From assembly GCA_030602715.1 (NCBI GenBank), contig JAUVZD010000007.1, positions 62,001-126,000 on the forward strand: DNA of 64,000 bases, given 5' to 3'. A program made the position numbers and the translations under genes. Below the pieces are notes generated by a model. It made no database searches. It was not told where the DNA came from and saw nothing but the letters and a program-made list of their open reading frames with translations. Below are positions 8,087 through 16,246 of the stretch, in pieces. Origin of the DNA: Candidatus Coatesiibacteriota bacterium (GTDB taxonomy: Bacteria > RBG-13-66-14 > B26-G2 > JAUVZD01). Positions within the stretch are counted from its first letter, which is position 1. Every line of letters begins with the position of its first letter.

Positions 8087-9646
8087 ATGCCAGCCCCCCA
8101 CAAAGCCCATAGACCGCTGATCCTTTCCGTATTCCTCCTAGCCCTTCTGGGGTTAGCATTACTACAGAGCCTGAGCCTGCCTCGCTGGAGCACCGGTTTT
8201 CTCGCCGCCCAGAGTGCCCGCACCCTCATCCTCACCGGCTCAACCGACCTCAACAGAATGACCTCCCCTCCCCCTGAGGAGGAGGGGAACAACCTCCCCT
8301 TAACCCGCATGGGCCCGGGGTATGCCTCGGTCAATCTGGGGCATGTACTGACTATGCTACCCTTCGCTGGTCTGGGGGAGCTTGCTCAGAGTATCTTCAA
8401 CCATCCCCAGCCGGACTTCATCCCCCTCAAGTTCTGCTCCGTCTCCAACCTGCTCTTCTCCGCTCTCGTTCCCGCCCTACTGCTAGCCCTCCTGCTCGCC
8501 CTGGGTTTCACCCCAAGAGTGAGTCTGGCAACCACCGCCCTATTCTCCCTTGCCACCATCTTCGGGGCTTTCGCTCTGGGCTCGGAGTGCTCCGAGGCAC
8601 TGCTGGCTTTCGCCCTGCTCGCCTCCTTCTATTCGCTGGTCCGTTACTCGCAAAACCACCGACCAGGGTGGCTGGCGTTAAGCTCTGTTTCCGCCTTATA
8701 TCTGGTATCGCTCAAGCCCTATGCCCCCATATTCATCATCCCTCTTGCGGTCTATCTCCTCCTGGTCAGTCCCCCACCCTGGCGCAGAAACTGGACCGAC
8801 TTGGCGTTCCTACTGCTCCCCAGCCTGGTGATGTCGGGCGTGGTGTTCGCCTTCAACTACCAACGCTTCGGCTTAATATGGGGCATGTTCTCACCTTTTG
8901 AGCTTTGGGGAAGCGGTAATATCGCAAGCGGAATCTACGGCTTGTTGCTTTCCCCCGGCGCCGGTCTATTTCTCTACTCCCCTGTGCTTCTTCTCTCACT
9001 ATTGGGTCTGCGCCGCTTCTTCCACCTGCACCGGCGGGAGGCTATCTTCGCCCTGCTCAATCTGGCTCTGCTCCTGGTCCTCTTCTCCCCCTGCTGGTTC
9101 TGGGGGGGAGATTTCCTGTGGGGAAGCCGTTACCTGCTGGTCGCTATTGCCCCGCTTATGGTCGCCTGCGCCCACCTGTTGAAAAAGGTCAGCAGGCGGG
9201 CAAAATACATCGCCCTGGTCGCCTTCTTGACCATCGGACTCGTGGTGCAGATTCCCTCCTGGTTCATCTCCCTGAGTGCCCCATCGGAGTTGATTCCCTC
9301 CTACCCCCTGCTGGCTAACTATCCGGAATGTTCCCCTCTGGCACTGAAATGGCAGGCTCTGGGGGTGCAGTTGGGAAAGGTCTTCGGCAAATCAGCAGGC
9401 GTTTTAGAGATCTACGATTGGAGCAGGATAAGCCGATTGGGAATGGAAGCCTTTGCGGGAGACCAAATCCTGCGCCCCTTCACCCTGCGAGTCCTGGTGA
9501 GTCCCACCGCAAAAATTGAAACCATGCTGGCGGTATCCCTGGTGGCGGTGCTACTTATAATTGGGGTTGTATTTTTTGCCCTAAGAATCCCTGGCACAAT
9601 CAGGAAGTGGGGAGATAATGAGAAAAGGGGGCTGGAGGGACGATGA
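8087..9646 (+). CDS. Polytopic membrane protein, GT-C glycosyltransferase-like, first of a tandem pair
   Basis: 519 residues with about eleven hydrophobic segments, a first one at residues 10-27 and a last one near the C-terminus. After the first segment comes a long extracytoplasmic loop, as in GT-C lipid-linked sugar transferases. The sequence RMGPGYASVNLGHVLTMLPFAGLG parallels the Y-x-x-x-G-x-G segment of the next gene. SPGAGLFLYSPVLLLSLLGL is also shared with it. Enzymes of this fold transfer sugars from polyprenyl phosphate to proteins or lipids outside the membrane; the donor and acceptor here are unknown. The start is uncertain, either TTG at 8081 or ATG at 8087, and no Shine-Dalgarno is visible. 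The stop overlaps the next start by four bases (ATGA). Confidence 0.65.
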   Translation: MPAPHKAHRPLILSVFLLALLGLALLQSLSLPRWSTGFLAAQSARTLILTGSTDLNRMTSPPPEEEGNNLPLTRMGPGYASVNLGHVLTMLPFAGLGELAQSIFNHPQPDFIPLKFCSVSNLLFSALVPALLLALLLALGFTPRVSLATTALFSLATIFGAFALGSECSEALLAFALLASFYSLVRYSQNHRPGWLALSSVSALYLVSLKPYAPIFIIPLAVYLLLVSPPPWRRNWTDLAFLLLPSLVMSGVVFAFNYQRFGLIWGMFSPFELWGSGNIASGIYGLLLSPGAGLFLYSPVLLLSLLGLRRFFHLHRREAIFALLNLALLLVLFSPCWFWGGDFLWGSRYLLVAIAPLMVACAHLLKKVSRRAKYIALVAFLTIGLVVQIPSWFISLSAPSELIPSYPLLANYPECSPLALKWQALGVQLGKVFGKSAGVLEIYDWSRISRLGMEAFAGDQILRPFTLRVLVSPTAKIETMLAVSLVAVLLIIGVVFFALRIPGTIRKWGDNEKRGLEGR

Positions 9647-11205
9647 ACCAAGGTTTCCATAAACCCCGCCTGGGGCTCTGGCTCTTCATCGCTCTGCTGG
9701 CGTTTAACCTGTGGGCGTATGATGGAGGTTCGGGAAGAGGTAGCGACGGCTACTATGTCTATCTTAGTGCCCTCTCGGTCATTGAACAGGGGGAGATGAG
9801 CGTGGAGGAGAGCGGGTATTCTGAAAGCCTGGGCACAACCCGCACCCCACAGGGCGTTGATGGAAAGCTCTATCCCGCCTCCGGGGTGGGCTGGGTGGCT
9901 TCCCTCCTGCCTACCCTGGCTTTGGGGAAACTGATAACGCTATTGCCCCTGGCTACAACCAAAGCGGCGGTCACCAGCTTCTTCGCCGGTCTGATTATGC
10001 CCCTTGCCGGGGCAACGCTCGGCTTCCTGCTCTATGCATTCCTCCTGCGCTTGGGCGTGGGAAGGGGCGTCAGCCTATTAATCGCCATCGCCGCCTCTCT
10101 CACCACCCCCCTGTGGGAATATAGCACAAGCGCCAGCTACAGCGAGATACTGCTCTCACTATCTCTATTTGCATCCTTCTATTTCCTCCTCCGCTACCGC
10201 CAATCATCCGAGCTACACTGGCTCTTCCTCTCCTCCGCCGCCCTAGGCTATTCCATAACCATCAAATTTTATTCCCTCATCCTGCTCATTCCACTGCTAA
10301 TCTATCTCTGGCTGATCCTGCCCCATCCCCACAAAAAACGACCCCTGTGGCTGGCAATATATCTCATCCCCTTCCTGTGCGGAGTCTTCATGGTAATGAC
10401 CGTCAACCTGCTCCACTTCGGAGCGGTATTCAATACCGGATATTCGCTGGAGGTGCAGACCCGCTCCATACCGCCCTTGGTGGGCATCTTCGGTCTTCTC
10501 CTCTCCCCGGGAGCAGGTCTGCTCTTCTACTTCCCCGCCTCCATCCTAGCTACAGTCGGCTTCGTCCATCTCCTGCGCCGCCACCGAGCGGAAGCTATCT
10601 TCATCCTGACCACCGCTATAGTATTGGTCGTCTTCTTCGGCAGATTGTGGTATTGGTCAGGCGACCCCTGCTACGGTCCCCGATATATTCTGCCCCTCAT
10701 TCCCCTGGCCATGATACCCATCGGTCCGTTGTTGGAACGCCTGCGCAAACCAACCAGAATAACCTGGGTATTAATATTCTCCCTCCTGGGCTTATTCGCC
10801 GTCCTGCCGGGGATACTCCTATCCTGGAACTTTGAGGAAAGGATCATCCCCGCCGGGGGAATAAAATATTATCTTCCGGAATGTTCCCCCATCTACACCG
10901 GCTGGCGCACCGTCGCCCTTACCGCCACCGCCGGAGTCGGCGCCGAACCACAGATTGTTACCTACGCCAACGGTCCCTGGCAACTGACGATACCCCCACA
11001 ACCTGTGGGCAGTTTCTGGTATTCGCCGCTCTATCCGGAAAGCGAGGTCCACCCCTCCGTCGGCAAAGCGATGCTCGCCTTTGGTATCATCATCCCCATT
11101 ATAGCGTGCTTGAGTATGCTCACTTTGGTTATCAGATACAGAAAGGCTATAGGCTCAAATCGCCACAACCGACAACACCCAGCGCCCAAAATAGATGCTC
11201 CTTGA
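9643..11205 (+). CDS. Polytopic membrane protein, GT-C glycosyltransferase-like, second of a tandem pair
   Basis: 520 residues and about eleven membrane segments. The first outer loop holds GSDGYYVYLSALSVIEQGE and then VDGKLYPASGVGWVASLLP. This is the pattern of family 39-like glycosyltransferases, where acidic residues after the first helix act in catalysis. It shares LLLSPGAGLLFYFPASIL and a closing YxLPECSP segment with its neighbour, so the pair arose by duplication. Translation is coupled through the ATGA overlap. The two proteins probably act together in glycan attachment to the cell surface. The flippase at 16247-17758 is the only other envelope glycan gene nearby. Confidence 0.65.
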   Translation: MNQGFHKPRLGLWLFIALLAFNLWAYDGGSGRGSDGYYVYLSALSVIEQGEMSVEESGYSESLGTTRTPQGVDGKLYPASGVGWVASLLPTLALGKLITLLPLATTKAAVTSFFAGLIMPLAGATLGFLLYAFLLRLGVGRGVSLLIAIAASLTTPLWEYSTSASYSEILLSLSLFASFYFLLRYRQSSELHWLFLSSAALGYSITIKFYSLILLIPLLIYLWLILPHPHKKRPLWLAIYLIPFLCGVFMVMTVNLLHFGAVFNTGYSLEVQTRSIPPLVGIFGLLLSPGAGLLFYFPASILATVGFVHLLRRHRAEAIFILTTAIVLVVFFGRLWYWSGDPCYGPRYILPLIPLAMIPIGPLLERLRKPTRITWVLIFSLLGLFAVLPGILLSWNFEERIIPAGGIKYYLPECSPIYTGWRTVALTATAGVGAEPQIVTYANGPWQLTIPPQPVGSFWYSPLYPESEVHPSVGKAMLAFGIIIPIIACLSMLTLVIRYRKAIGSNRHNRQHPAPKIDAP

Positions 11206-11229
11206 ACTTTAACTGCAAATTTGTATAAT
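11202..11229 (+). promoter_or_regulatory. Promoter of the cyclic 2,3-diphosphoglycerate synthase homologue
   Basis: TTGAAC (11202-11207) overlaps the stop codon of the preceding gene. It is followed by 16 bases and TATAAT (11224-11229). The start would be near 11236, giving a 65-base leader. Confidence 0.6.
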
Positions 11230-11300
11230 AATGGGGTAATTCTTTCCAGAAGCGAATTCCCAGGTATCCTTTAACCAACATCTCATCCCGGGAGGTTGTT

Positions 11301-12620
11301 TTGGCAAGGAAGCGAGTACTCATCATGGGCGCCGCCGGGCGCGATTTCCACAATTTCAACACCTATTACCGCAATAATCCCGATAAAGAGGTGGTGGCTT
11401 TCACCGCCGCTCAAATCCCGGACATCTCCGACCGCATATATCCACAGGAGCTGTCCGGCTCCGCCTACCCCCAAGGCATTCCCATCTACCCGGAAGCCGA
11501 ACTGGAGAAGTTGATAAAAAAACTGAATGTAGATGAGGTCACCTTCTCCTACAGCGATGTCAGTTACGACTATCTGATGCACAAAGCCGCCCTGGTCAAT
11601 TCCGCCGGAGCCGACTTCCTGCTACTAGGGCACGAATCCACCTCCCTGAAATCCAAAAAGCCGGTGGTATCCATCTGTGCGGTGCGCACCGGAAGTGGAA
11701 AGAGCCAGACCACCCGTCGGGTGGCGGACATCCTCCAAGAACACGGAAAAAAAGTGGCGGTGGTGCGCCACCCCATGCCCTACGGTGATTTGCGTAAGCA
11801 GATAGTTCAGCGCTTCACAACCCTTGCCGATTTGGATAAGCACAACTGCACCATTGAAGAGCGTGAAGAGTATGAGCCCCACATCAACCGAGGGATGGTG
11901 GTCTATGCGGGAGTTGACTATGAGCTGATTCTTCGGGAGGTAGAGAAGGAAGTGGATGTAATACTCTGGGACGGCGGAAACAACGACTTTCCCTTCTATG
12001 TGTCCAAATTGCACATCGTGGTGACCGACCCTTTGCGTGTGGGACATGAATTGAGATACTATCCCGGGGAGACCAACCTGCGTATGGCAGACTGTGCGGT
12101 AATCAACAAGGTTGATTCCGCCGACCTGGGTGAGGTGGAGAAACTGACCGAGAACATTCACTCGCTCAACCCCCAGGCTGACATCGTAAAAGCGGAGAGC
12201 CCGGTAACCGTGCTCAACCCAGAAATCATCAAGGGAAAGCGGGTGCTGATCGTGGAGGACGGGCCGACCCTGACTCACGGAGAGATGAAATTTGGGGCCG
12301 GCTTCGTAGCCGCCCAAAAATACGAAGCTGCGGAGGTAGTTGACCCACGCCCCTATCTGGTGGGAAAACTGAAGCGCACCTTCCACAAATATCCGGAGAT
12401 AGGCAAAGTCCTCCCGGCTATGGGCTACGACAAGGAGCAGGTTCAAGACCTGGCCAAGACCATTGAGAAGGCTAAAGCGGACAGCGTCATCATCGGCACC
12501 CCCATAGACCTCGCTAACCTCTTCCCCATCAAGAAACCCCATACCCGTGTTTTATACGAGTTGAAAGAGATAGGCTCACCGAACCTAGCCGATATTCTAG
12601 AAAAGTATGATATAATTTAG
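11301..12620 (+). CDS. Cyclic 2,3-diphosphoglycerate synthase homologue
   Basis: 439 residues matching cyclic 2,3-diphosphoglycerate synthetase in overall length and domain order. An N-terminal nucleotide-binding-like segment VLIMGAAGRDFHNFN (6-20) precedes a P-loop, RTGSGKSQT (129-137), in a GTPase-like domain. Further marks are the ILWDGGNNDFPF segment and a C-terminal VEDGPTLTHGEMKFGAG segment. The archaeal enzyme makes the cyclic diphosphate, a thermoprotectant and phosphate store; bacterial homologues are widespread but little studied. The start is TTG at 11301 with GGGAGG five bases upstream. The macro-domain and TPR genes follow on the same strand with 30 bases or less between them. 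Activity in this organism is inferred. Confidence 0.85.
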   Translation: MARKRVLIMGAAGRDFHNFNTYYRNNPDKEVVAFTAAQIPDISDRIYPQELSGSAYPQGIPIYPEAELEKLIKKLNVDEVTFSYSDVSYDYLMHKAALVNSAGADFLLLGHESTSLKSKKPVVSICAVRTGSGKSQTTRRVADILQEHGKKVAVVRHPMPYGDLRKQIVQRFTTLADLDKHNCTIEEREEYEPHINRGMVVYAGVDYELILREVEKEVDVILWDGGNNDFPFYVSKLHIVVTDPLRVGHELRYYPGETNLRMADCAVINKVDSADLGEVEKLTENIHSLNPQADIVKAESPVTVLNPEIIKGKRVLIVEDGPTLTHGEMKFGAGFVAAQKYEAAEVVDPRPYLVGKLKRTFHKYPEIGKVLPAMGYDKEQVQDLAKTIEKAKADSVIIGTPIDLANLFPIKKPHTRVLYELKEIGSPNLADILEKYDII

Positions 12621-12650
12621 GGTAACCCAGACAACCCGGAGTCATTGTTG

Positions 12651-13193
12651 ATGAAGTTTAAGTTCAAGGAAACTGTAATCCGTGTCCTTCAGGGGGATAT
12701 CACCGCCCAGTCGGTCAATGCCCTGGTAAATGCCGCCAACTCCCAATTGTGGATGGGTTCCGGTGTGGCGGGAGCCATCAAACGAGCCGGGGGAGTTCAG
12801 ATTGAGGAGGAAGCGAAAGCCCGAGGACCCATTGAGCCGGGGGAAGCGGTCGCCACAAGCGCCGGAAGACTGCCGGTCAAATATATCATCCACGCTGCGG
12901 TAATGGGACCCGACCTGGTCACCGGCAGACAACTCATCTACAAATCCACTCACAGCGCTCTCCACAAAGCAGACCAACTGGGTGCCAGCAGTATCGCCTT
13001 TCCCGCTCTTGGTTGCGGAGTGGGGAAGATGAGCATCGCCGAAAGCGCCGAGGAGATGCTCCGTGCCCTCGGGGATTTCCTGGCGGGCAACAACAACATC
13101 GGCGAGGTGCGTTTCGTACTATGGGGTGATGAAGCATACCAGGAGTTCAAGCAAAGTGTGAAGAAATGGTCAAGAGAACATCCACAGCCGTAA
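12651..13193 (+). CDS. Macro-domain protein (ADP-ribose binding or hydrolysing)
   Basis: 180 residues, a single macro domain. The hallmarks are VLQGDIT, ALVNAANSQLWMGSGVAGAIKRAGG and the glycine loop FPALGCGVGKMS. Such proteins bind ADP-ribose or remove it from proteins and from O-acetyl-ADP-ribose. The Asn in VNAANS and the glycine loop expected for a working pocket are present. Two TTG codons (12645, 12648) precede the ATG. I prefer the ATG at 12651 because CGGAG lies nine bases upstream, but TTG 12648 is possible. The gene overlaps the next one by 28 bases. Confidence 0.9.
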   Translation: MKFKFKETVIRVLQGDITAQSVNALVNAANSQLWMGSGVAGAIKRAGGVQIEEEAKARGPIEPGEAVATSAGRLPVKYIIHAAVMGPDLVTGRQLIYKSTHSALHKADQLGASSIAFPALGCGVGKMSIAESAEEMLRALGDFLAGNNNIGEVRFVLWGDEAYQEFKQSVKKWSREHPQP

Positions 13194-14923
13194 TTACCAT
13201 TATAACTTTTCTCCTTACAACTGCCGTCTGTAGCGCCCAGATGAGCGCCGCCGAGCATTTCAACCTGGGGATGACCTTGGGTCAGGCGGGAAAATACGAA
13301 CTGGCGGAGGAGCACTTTACCGCTGCGCTGGAGCTCTCCCCCCAACAATCGGCTTACATCACCGCCCTGGCAACCGCCCAGTTCTTCCAGGGGCAACTTT
13401 CAGATGCGGCGGAGAACTACCGCAGAGCGCTCTCCCTGAACGACTCCGATATGCTCGCCTCACTCAACCTGGGAATCATCTACTCCCGACTGGGTCAGTA
13501 TGAGGAGGCTGTGGAGCAGTTTAAGGCACTGGCGGAACTGGACACGATAAGCTCCCTGCCCTATCACTATCTAGCTATCGCTTACGGACAGTTGGGTGAG
13601 CACGAGCAGGAGATGAGCGCCTTTGAGCAGGCACTGCACCGGGAGCCGGAGAACCCGGAGCTCATCATGGACTACGGTCTAACCCTGGCTACAACTGAGG
13701 ATTATGAGGGCGCTCTGAACGCCTTTGAGCATGTCGTTGCTGTGGACCCGCTCAACATAGAAGCCCGTCGGCTACTTCAGGATGTCGCCGGCAAGCTGGG
13801 TGTGGAGTTAGAGCTGGAGCTACCCACAGGTGAAGAGCTTGCCGAGGCGGAGAAATATTTTCAGCAGGGTCTGGAGCTTGTCGCAGAGAAAAAGTTCTCC
13901 GAAGCGGCGAAAGCCTTTGAACTGGCGGTAAAAAACGACCCCCAGAACAGCTCCGCTCTGGTAGCATGGGGGGCGGCGCTGACCAACGCCGGAGACCTCT
14001 CCCGGGGCAGGGAGGTCCTGGAACAGACGGTGCTAAAATCGCCGGGCGACCAACTTGCCTGGTATAATCTGGGGATCAACCTAGGCCTCGCCGGCTGGCT
14101 GGATGAGGCGGTAGGCGCCCTCACCAACTGCCTGGACATCAACGAGGACTTCGCCCCCGCCCACAGACAACTGGGGCGAATATACTCAGCCCAGATGGTT
14201 CCCCTGCTGGCGGAGGAGGCTTACCAAACGGCGATCTCCCAGGACCCGGCATACTTGGAAGCACGAATGGACTTCGCCATCTTCCTCATCGCCGGAGAGC
14301 GCTTTGACGACGCCCAGGAACAGATTGAGTATTCCGCCGAGCTCAACCCCGACGACCCCTATCTCCTCCTCATCCGTGGGTTACTTGCCTCCAAGCAGGA
14401 TAAACCCAAAGAGGCGGAGAAGTGGCTGCGCAAATCCTTCCAGCTTGACGAGACCAATCCCCAGCCTCTGATATGTCTGGGGCTGATTCAACTGAAGCAG
14501 GGGAAAAGTAAGGATGCGGAGAAGAGTTTTACCACCGCTCTGGAGGTGGATGAAAACGACGCCGAGGTGTGGGCTGACCTGGGGGAGGCTTTGTTCGCCC
14601 AGGGGAAATACGACCAAGCCCGCCGAAGTTTCAACAAGGCAATCAGCAACAACCCTATACTCTTCCGCGCCTATCTGGGATTGGGGCTGGTCAGTTGGGC
14701 TCTGGAGGACTTAGCAGGCGCAGTGGAGGATTTTCAGTGGGCGCTTGCGGTGGGTTTTTATACCGAGACCGGAAGCCGGTCGGTGATAAGCAACCTACCG
14801 GAGATGCTCCTGGAGGCGAAACGAGCCATCCTCAAGATGCAGGAAAGCGCCACTACCCCCCAGGAGGAGGGGATACTCAATGGCATGATAGAGCAGTTGG
14901 AGGAGCTGGAAGCCGGACTGTAG
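13166..14923 (+). CDS. Exported tetratricopeptide-repeat protein
   Basis: 585 residues. A signal peptide (TAVITIITFLLTTAVCSAQ) is followed by about fourteen TPR units, recognisable from repeats such as AEEHFTAALELSP, AAENYRRALSLND, AEKWLRKSFQLDE and ARRSFNKAISNNP. TPR arrays act as protein-binding scaffolds; export suggests a periplasmic role in an envelope complex. The start lies inside the macro-domain gene, so translation is probably coupled. A terminator-like hairpin follows the stop. Confidence 0.9.
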   Translation: MVKRTSTAVITIITFLLTTAVCSAQMSAAEHFNLGMTLGQAGKYELAEEHFTAALELSPQQSAYITALATAQFFQGQLSDAAENYRRALSLNDSDMLASLNLGIIYSRLGQYEEAVEQFKALAELDTISSLPYHYLAIAYGQLGEHEQEMSAFEQALHREPENPELIMDYGLTLATTEDYEGALNAFEHVVAVDPLNIEARRLLQDVAGKLGVELELELPTGEELAEAEKYFQQGLELVAEKKFSEAAKAFELAVKNDPQNSSALVAWGAALTNAGDLSRGREVLEQTVLKSPGDQLAWYNLGINLGLAGWLDEAVGALTNCLDINEDFAPAHRQLGRIYSAQMVPLLAEEAYQTAISQDPAYLEARMDFAIFLIAGERFDDAQEQIEYSAELNPDDPYLLLIRGLLASKQDKPKEAEKWLRKSFQLDETNPQPLICLGLIQLKQGKSKDAEKSFTTALEVDENDAEVWADLGEALFAQGKYDQARRSFNKAISNNPILFRAYLGLGLVSWALEDLAGAVEDFQWALAVGFYTETGSRSVISNLPEMLLEAKRAILKMQESATTPQEEGILNGMIEQLEELEAGL

Positions 14924-14945
14924 GCGCAATAAAAAAGCAGAAGCC

Positions 14946-14980
14946 AACCCCCTGCAATTACCCCAGGGGGGTTTATTCTC
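14946..14980 (+). terminator. Terminator-like hairpin after the TPR gene
   Basis: AACCCCCTG (14946-14954) pairs with CAGGGGGGTT (14964-14973) with one bulged G. TTATTCTC follows, so the T-tract is short. Confidence 0.5.
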
Positions 14981-15017
14981 TTCATCAGCCCGACAATAAC
15001 ATTCTGCATTACGCCAC

Positions 15018-15046
15018 TTGAACTTTTTGATTATAAATGTTATATT
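15018..15046 (+). promoter_or_regulatory. Promoter of carbamate kinase
   Basis: TTGAAC (15018-15023), 17 bases, TATATT (15041-15046). The start would be near 15053, about 38 bases before the TTG start codon. Confidence 0.65.
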
Positions 15047-15090
15047 ATATATTTAATGCTCTTTTCCCCATTTAAAGGAGTGAATAGCAA

Positions 15091-16107
15091 TTGACCCCCC
15101 CAAAGAAGAAAAAGAGCTCAGCCAAAGTAAAAAGACCATCCCCGAAAGCTCCGAAGCAGAAGACTGCGGTCATCGCTCTGGGCGGGAATGCGATAATAAA
15201 GCCCGGTCAAGAGGGGACCATCGCCGAGCAGTTCGCCAACACCCGAGAGAGCCTCTCCGGTATCGTTGACCTGATTCGTGACGGTTACAATGTAATCATC
15301 ACCCACGGCAACGGTCCTCAGGTGGGCAACTACCTCATCCGGGATGAAGCCGCCTCCCATCTAGTTCCCCGCGTCCCTCTGGGTGTCTGTGTCGCCGGCA
15401 CCGAAGGTGAGATGGGCTATATGATTGAGCAGAGCCTGCAGAACCGCCTGCATAAAGAGGGAATTGACCGCAAGGTGGTCACCATCCTCACCCAGGTTTT
15501 GGTTGACGAGAACGACCCCGCAATGGAGGAACCAACCAAGTTCGTGGGACCATTCTTTGGGGAAAAAGACCTCCCCCGCATGAAAGTGGAGACCGAATGG
15601 GTGATCAAGGAGGACCCCGGTCGGGGCTATCGCCGGGTGGTTCCCTCCCCCATTCCCCTCTCGGTTGTGGAGTCGGAGGTAATCAAGAAGCTTTCCTCCG
15701 ACGGCGTTATCGTCATCGCCTGCGGCGGCGGGGGCATACCCGTATATTATATGGACGACCACATCCTGGAGGGGGTGGATGCGGTTATTGACAAAGACCG
15801 AGCCAGTGCGGTCCTAGCCAAGGGGATTGGGGCGGAGATATTCGTCATGCTCACTCCAGAGGAGGCGGTATATCTTGACTACAATAGCCCCAATCAGAAA
15901 AAAATCTCCAAGATGACCGTCTCCCAGGCAAAGGAATATCACGCCCAGGGTCACTTCCCTCCGGGCTCTATGGGACCCAAGGTGGAAGCGGCGATTCAAT
16001 TCCTGGAAGCCCGTGGCGAGCTGGTGGTCATCACCTCGCCGGAGAAGGTGGTCTCCGCTCTGGACGGAAAGGCAGGCACCTGGATAGTGCCGGACAAGAA
16101 AAATTAA
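15091..16107 (+). CDS. arcC: Carbamate kinase
   Basis: Transfers phosphate between carbamoyl phosphate and ADP, usually to make ATP from carbamoyl phosphate. 338 residues. The amino acid kinase start VIALGGNAI (27-35) and THGNGPQVGNYLIRDEA are diagnostic of carbamate kinase. Also present are VVPSPIPLSVVE and an ACGGGGIPV loop followed by DAVIDKDRASAVLA. A Lys/Pro/Ser-rich extension of about 24 residues precedes the usual start and is unusual. The start is TTG at 15091 with AAAGGAG ten bases upstream; the GTG overlapping that motif runs into a stop at once. No arginine deiminase or ornithine carbamoyltransferase gene is in the window, so the source of carbamoyl phosphate is not shown here. Confidence 0.95.
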   Translation: MTPPKKKKSSAKVKRPSPKAPKQKTAVIALGGNAIIKPGQEGTIAEQFANTRESLSGIVDLIRDGYNVIITHGNGPQVGNYLIRDEAASHLVPRVPLGVCVAGTEGEMGYMIEQSLQNRLHKEGIDRKVVTILTQVLVDENDPAMEEPTKFVGPFFGEKDLPRMKVETEWVIKEDPGRGYRRVVPSPIPLSVVESEVIKKLSSDGVIVIACGGGGIPVYYMDDHILEGVDAVIDKDRASAVLAKGIGAEIFVMLTPEEAVYLDYNSPNQKKISKMTVSQAKEYHAQGHFPPGSMGPKVEAAIQFLEARGELVVITSPEKVVSALDGKAGTWIVPDKKN

Positions 16108-16177
16108 ACACCTGGAGATGCGAGGGAGGGAAAACCTTTAAACAATCACCTCTCTATCATTTTTAATCTTTCTACAA

Positions 16178-16211
16178 AAATCGCCAGCCTATTGGCTGGC
16201 GATTTGCTTTT
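16178..16211. terminator. Bidirectional terminator between arcC and the flippase gene
   Basis: A perfect 12-base stem, AAATCGCCAGCC (16178-16189) with GGCTGGCGATTT (16194-16205), has a TATT loop. It is followed by GCTTTTTT on the plus strand and by TTGTAG on the minus strand. It serves the two convergent genes. Confidence 0.85.
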
Positions 16212-16246
16212 TTAGGTAGATATCCCCCTTAACTATCCATCCCATC

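Noticed and set aside
8049-8120. Short frame with an excellent ribosome site (ATAGGAG before ATG 8049) overlapping the start of the first GT-C-like gene
   Set aside because: It encodes 23 residues without features. It might be a leader peptide, but nothing beyond the ribosome site supports it.
11625-12542. 305-codon minus-strand frame opposite the cyclic diphosphoglycerate synthase homologue
   Set aside because: A shadow of a strongly conserved gene; no start signal and no family features.
15074-15090. Shared GGAG(G)TGAATAGC leader words before arcC and before the 46936 lipoprotein gene (46920-46933)
   Set aside because: Too short beyond the ribosome site itself to exclude chance, and the two genes have no evident link.
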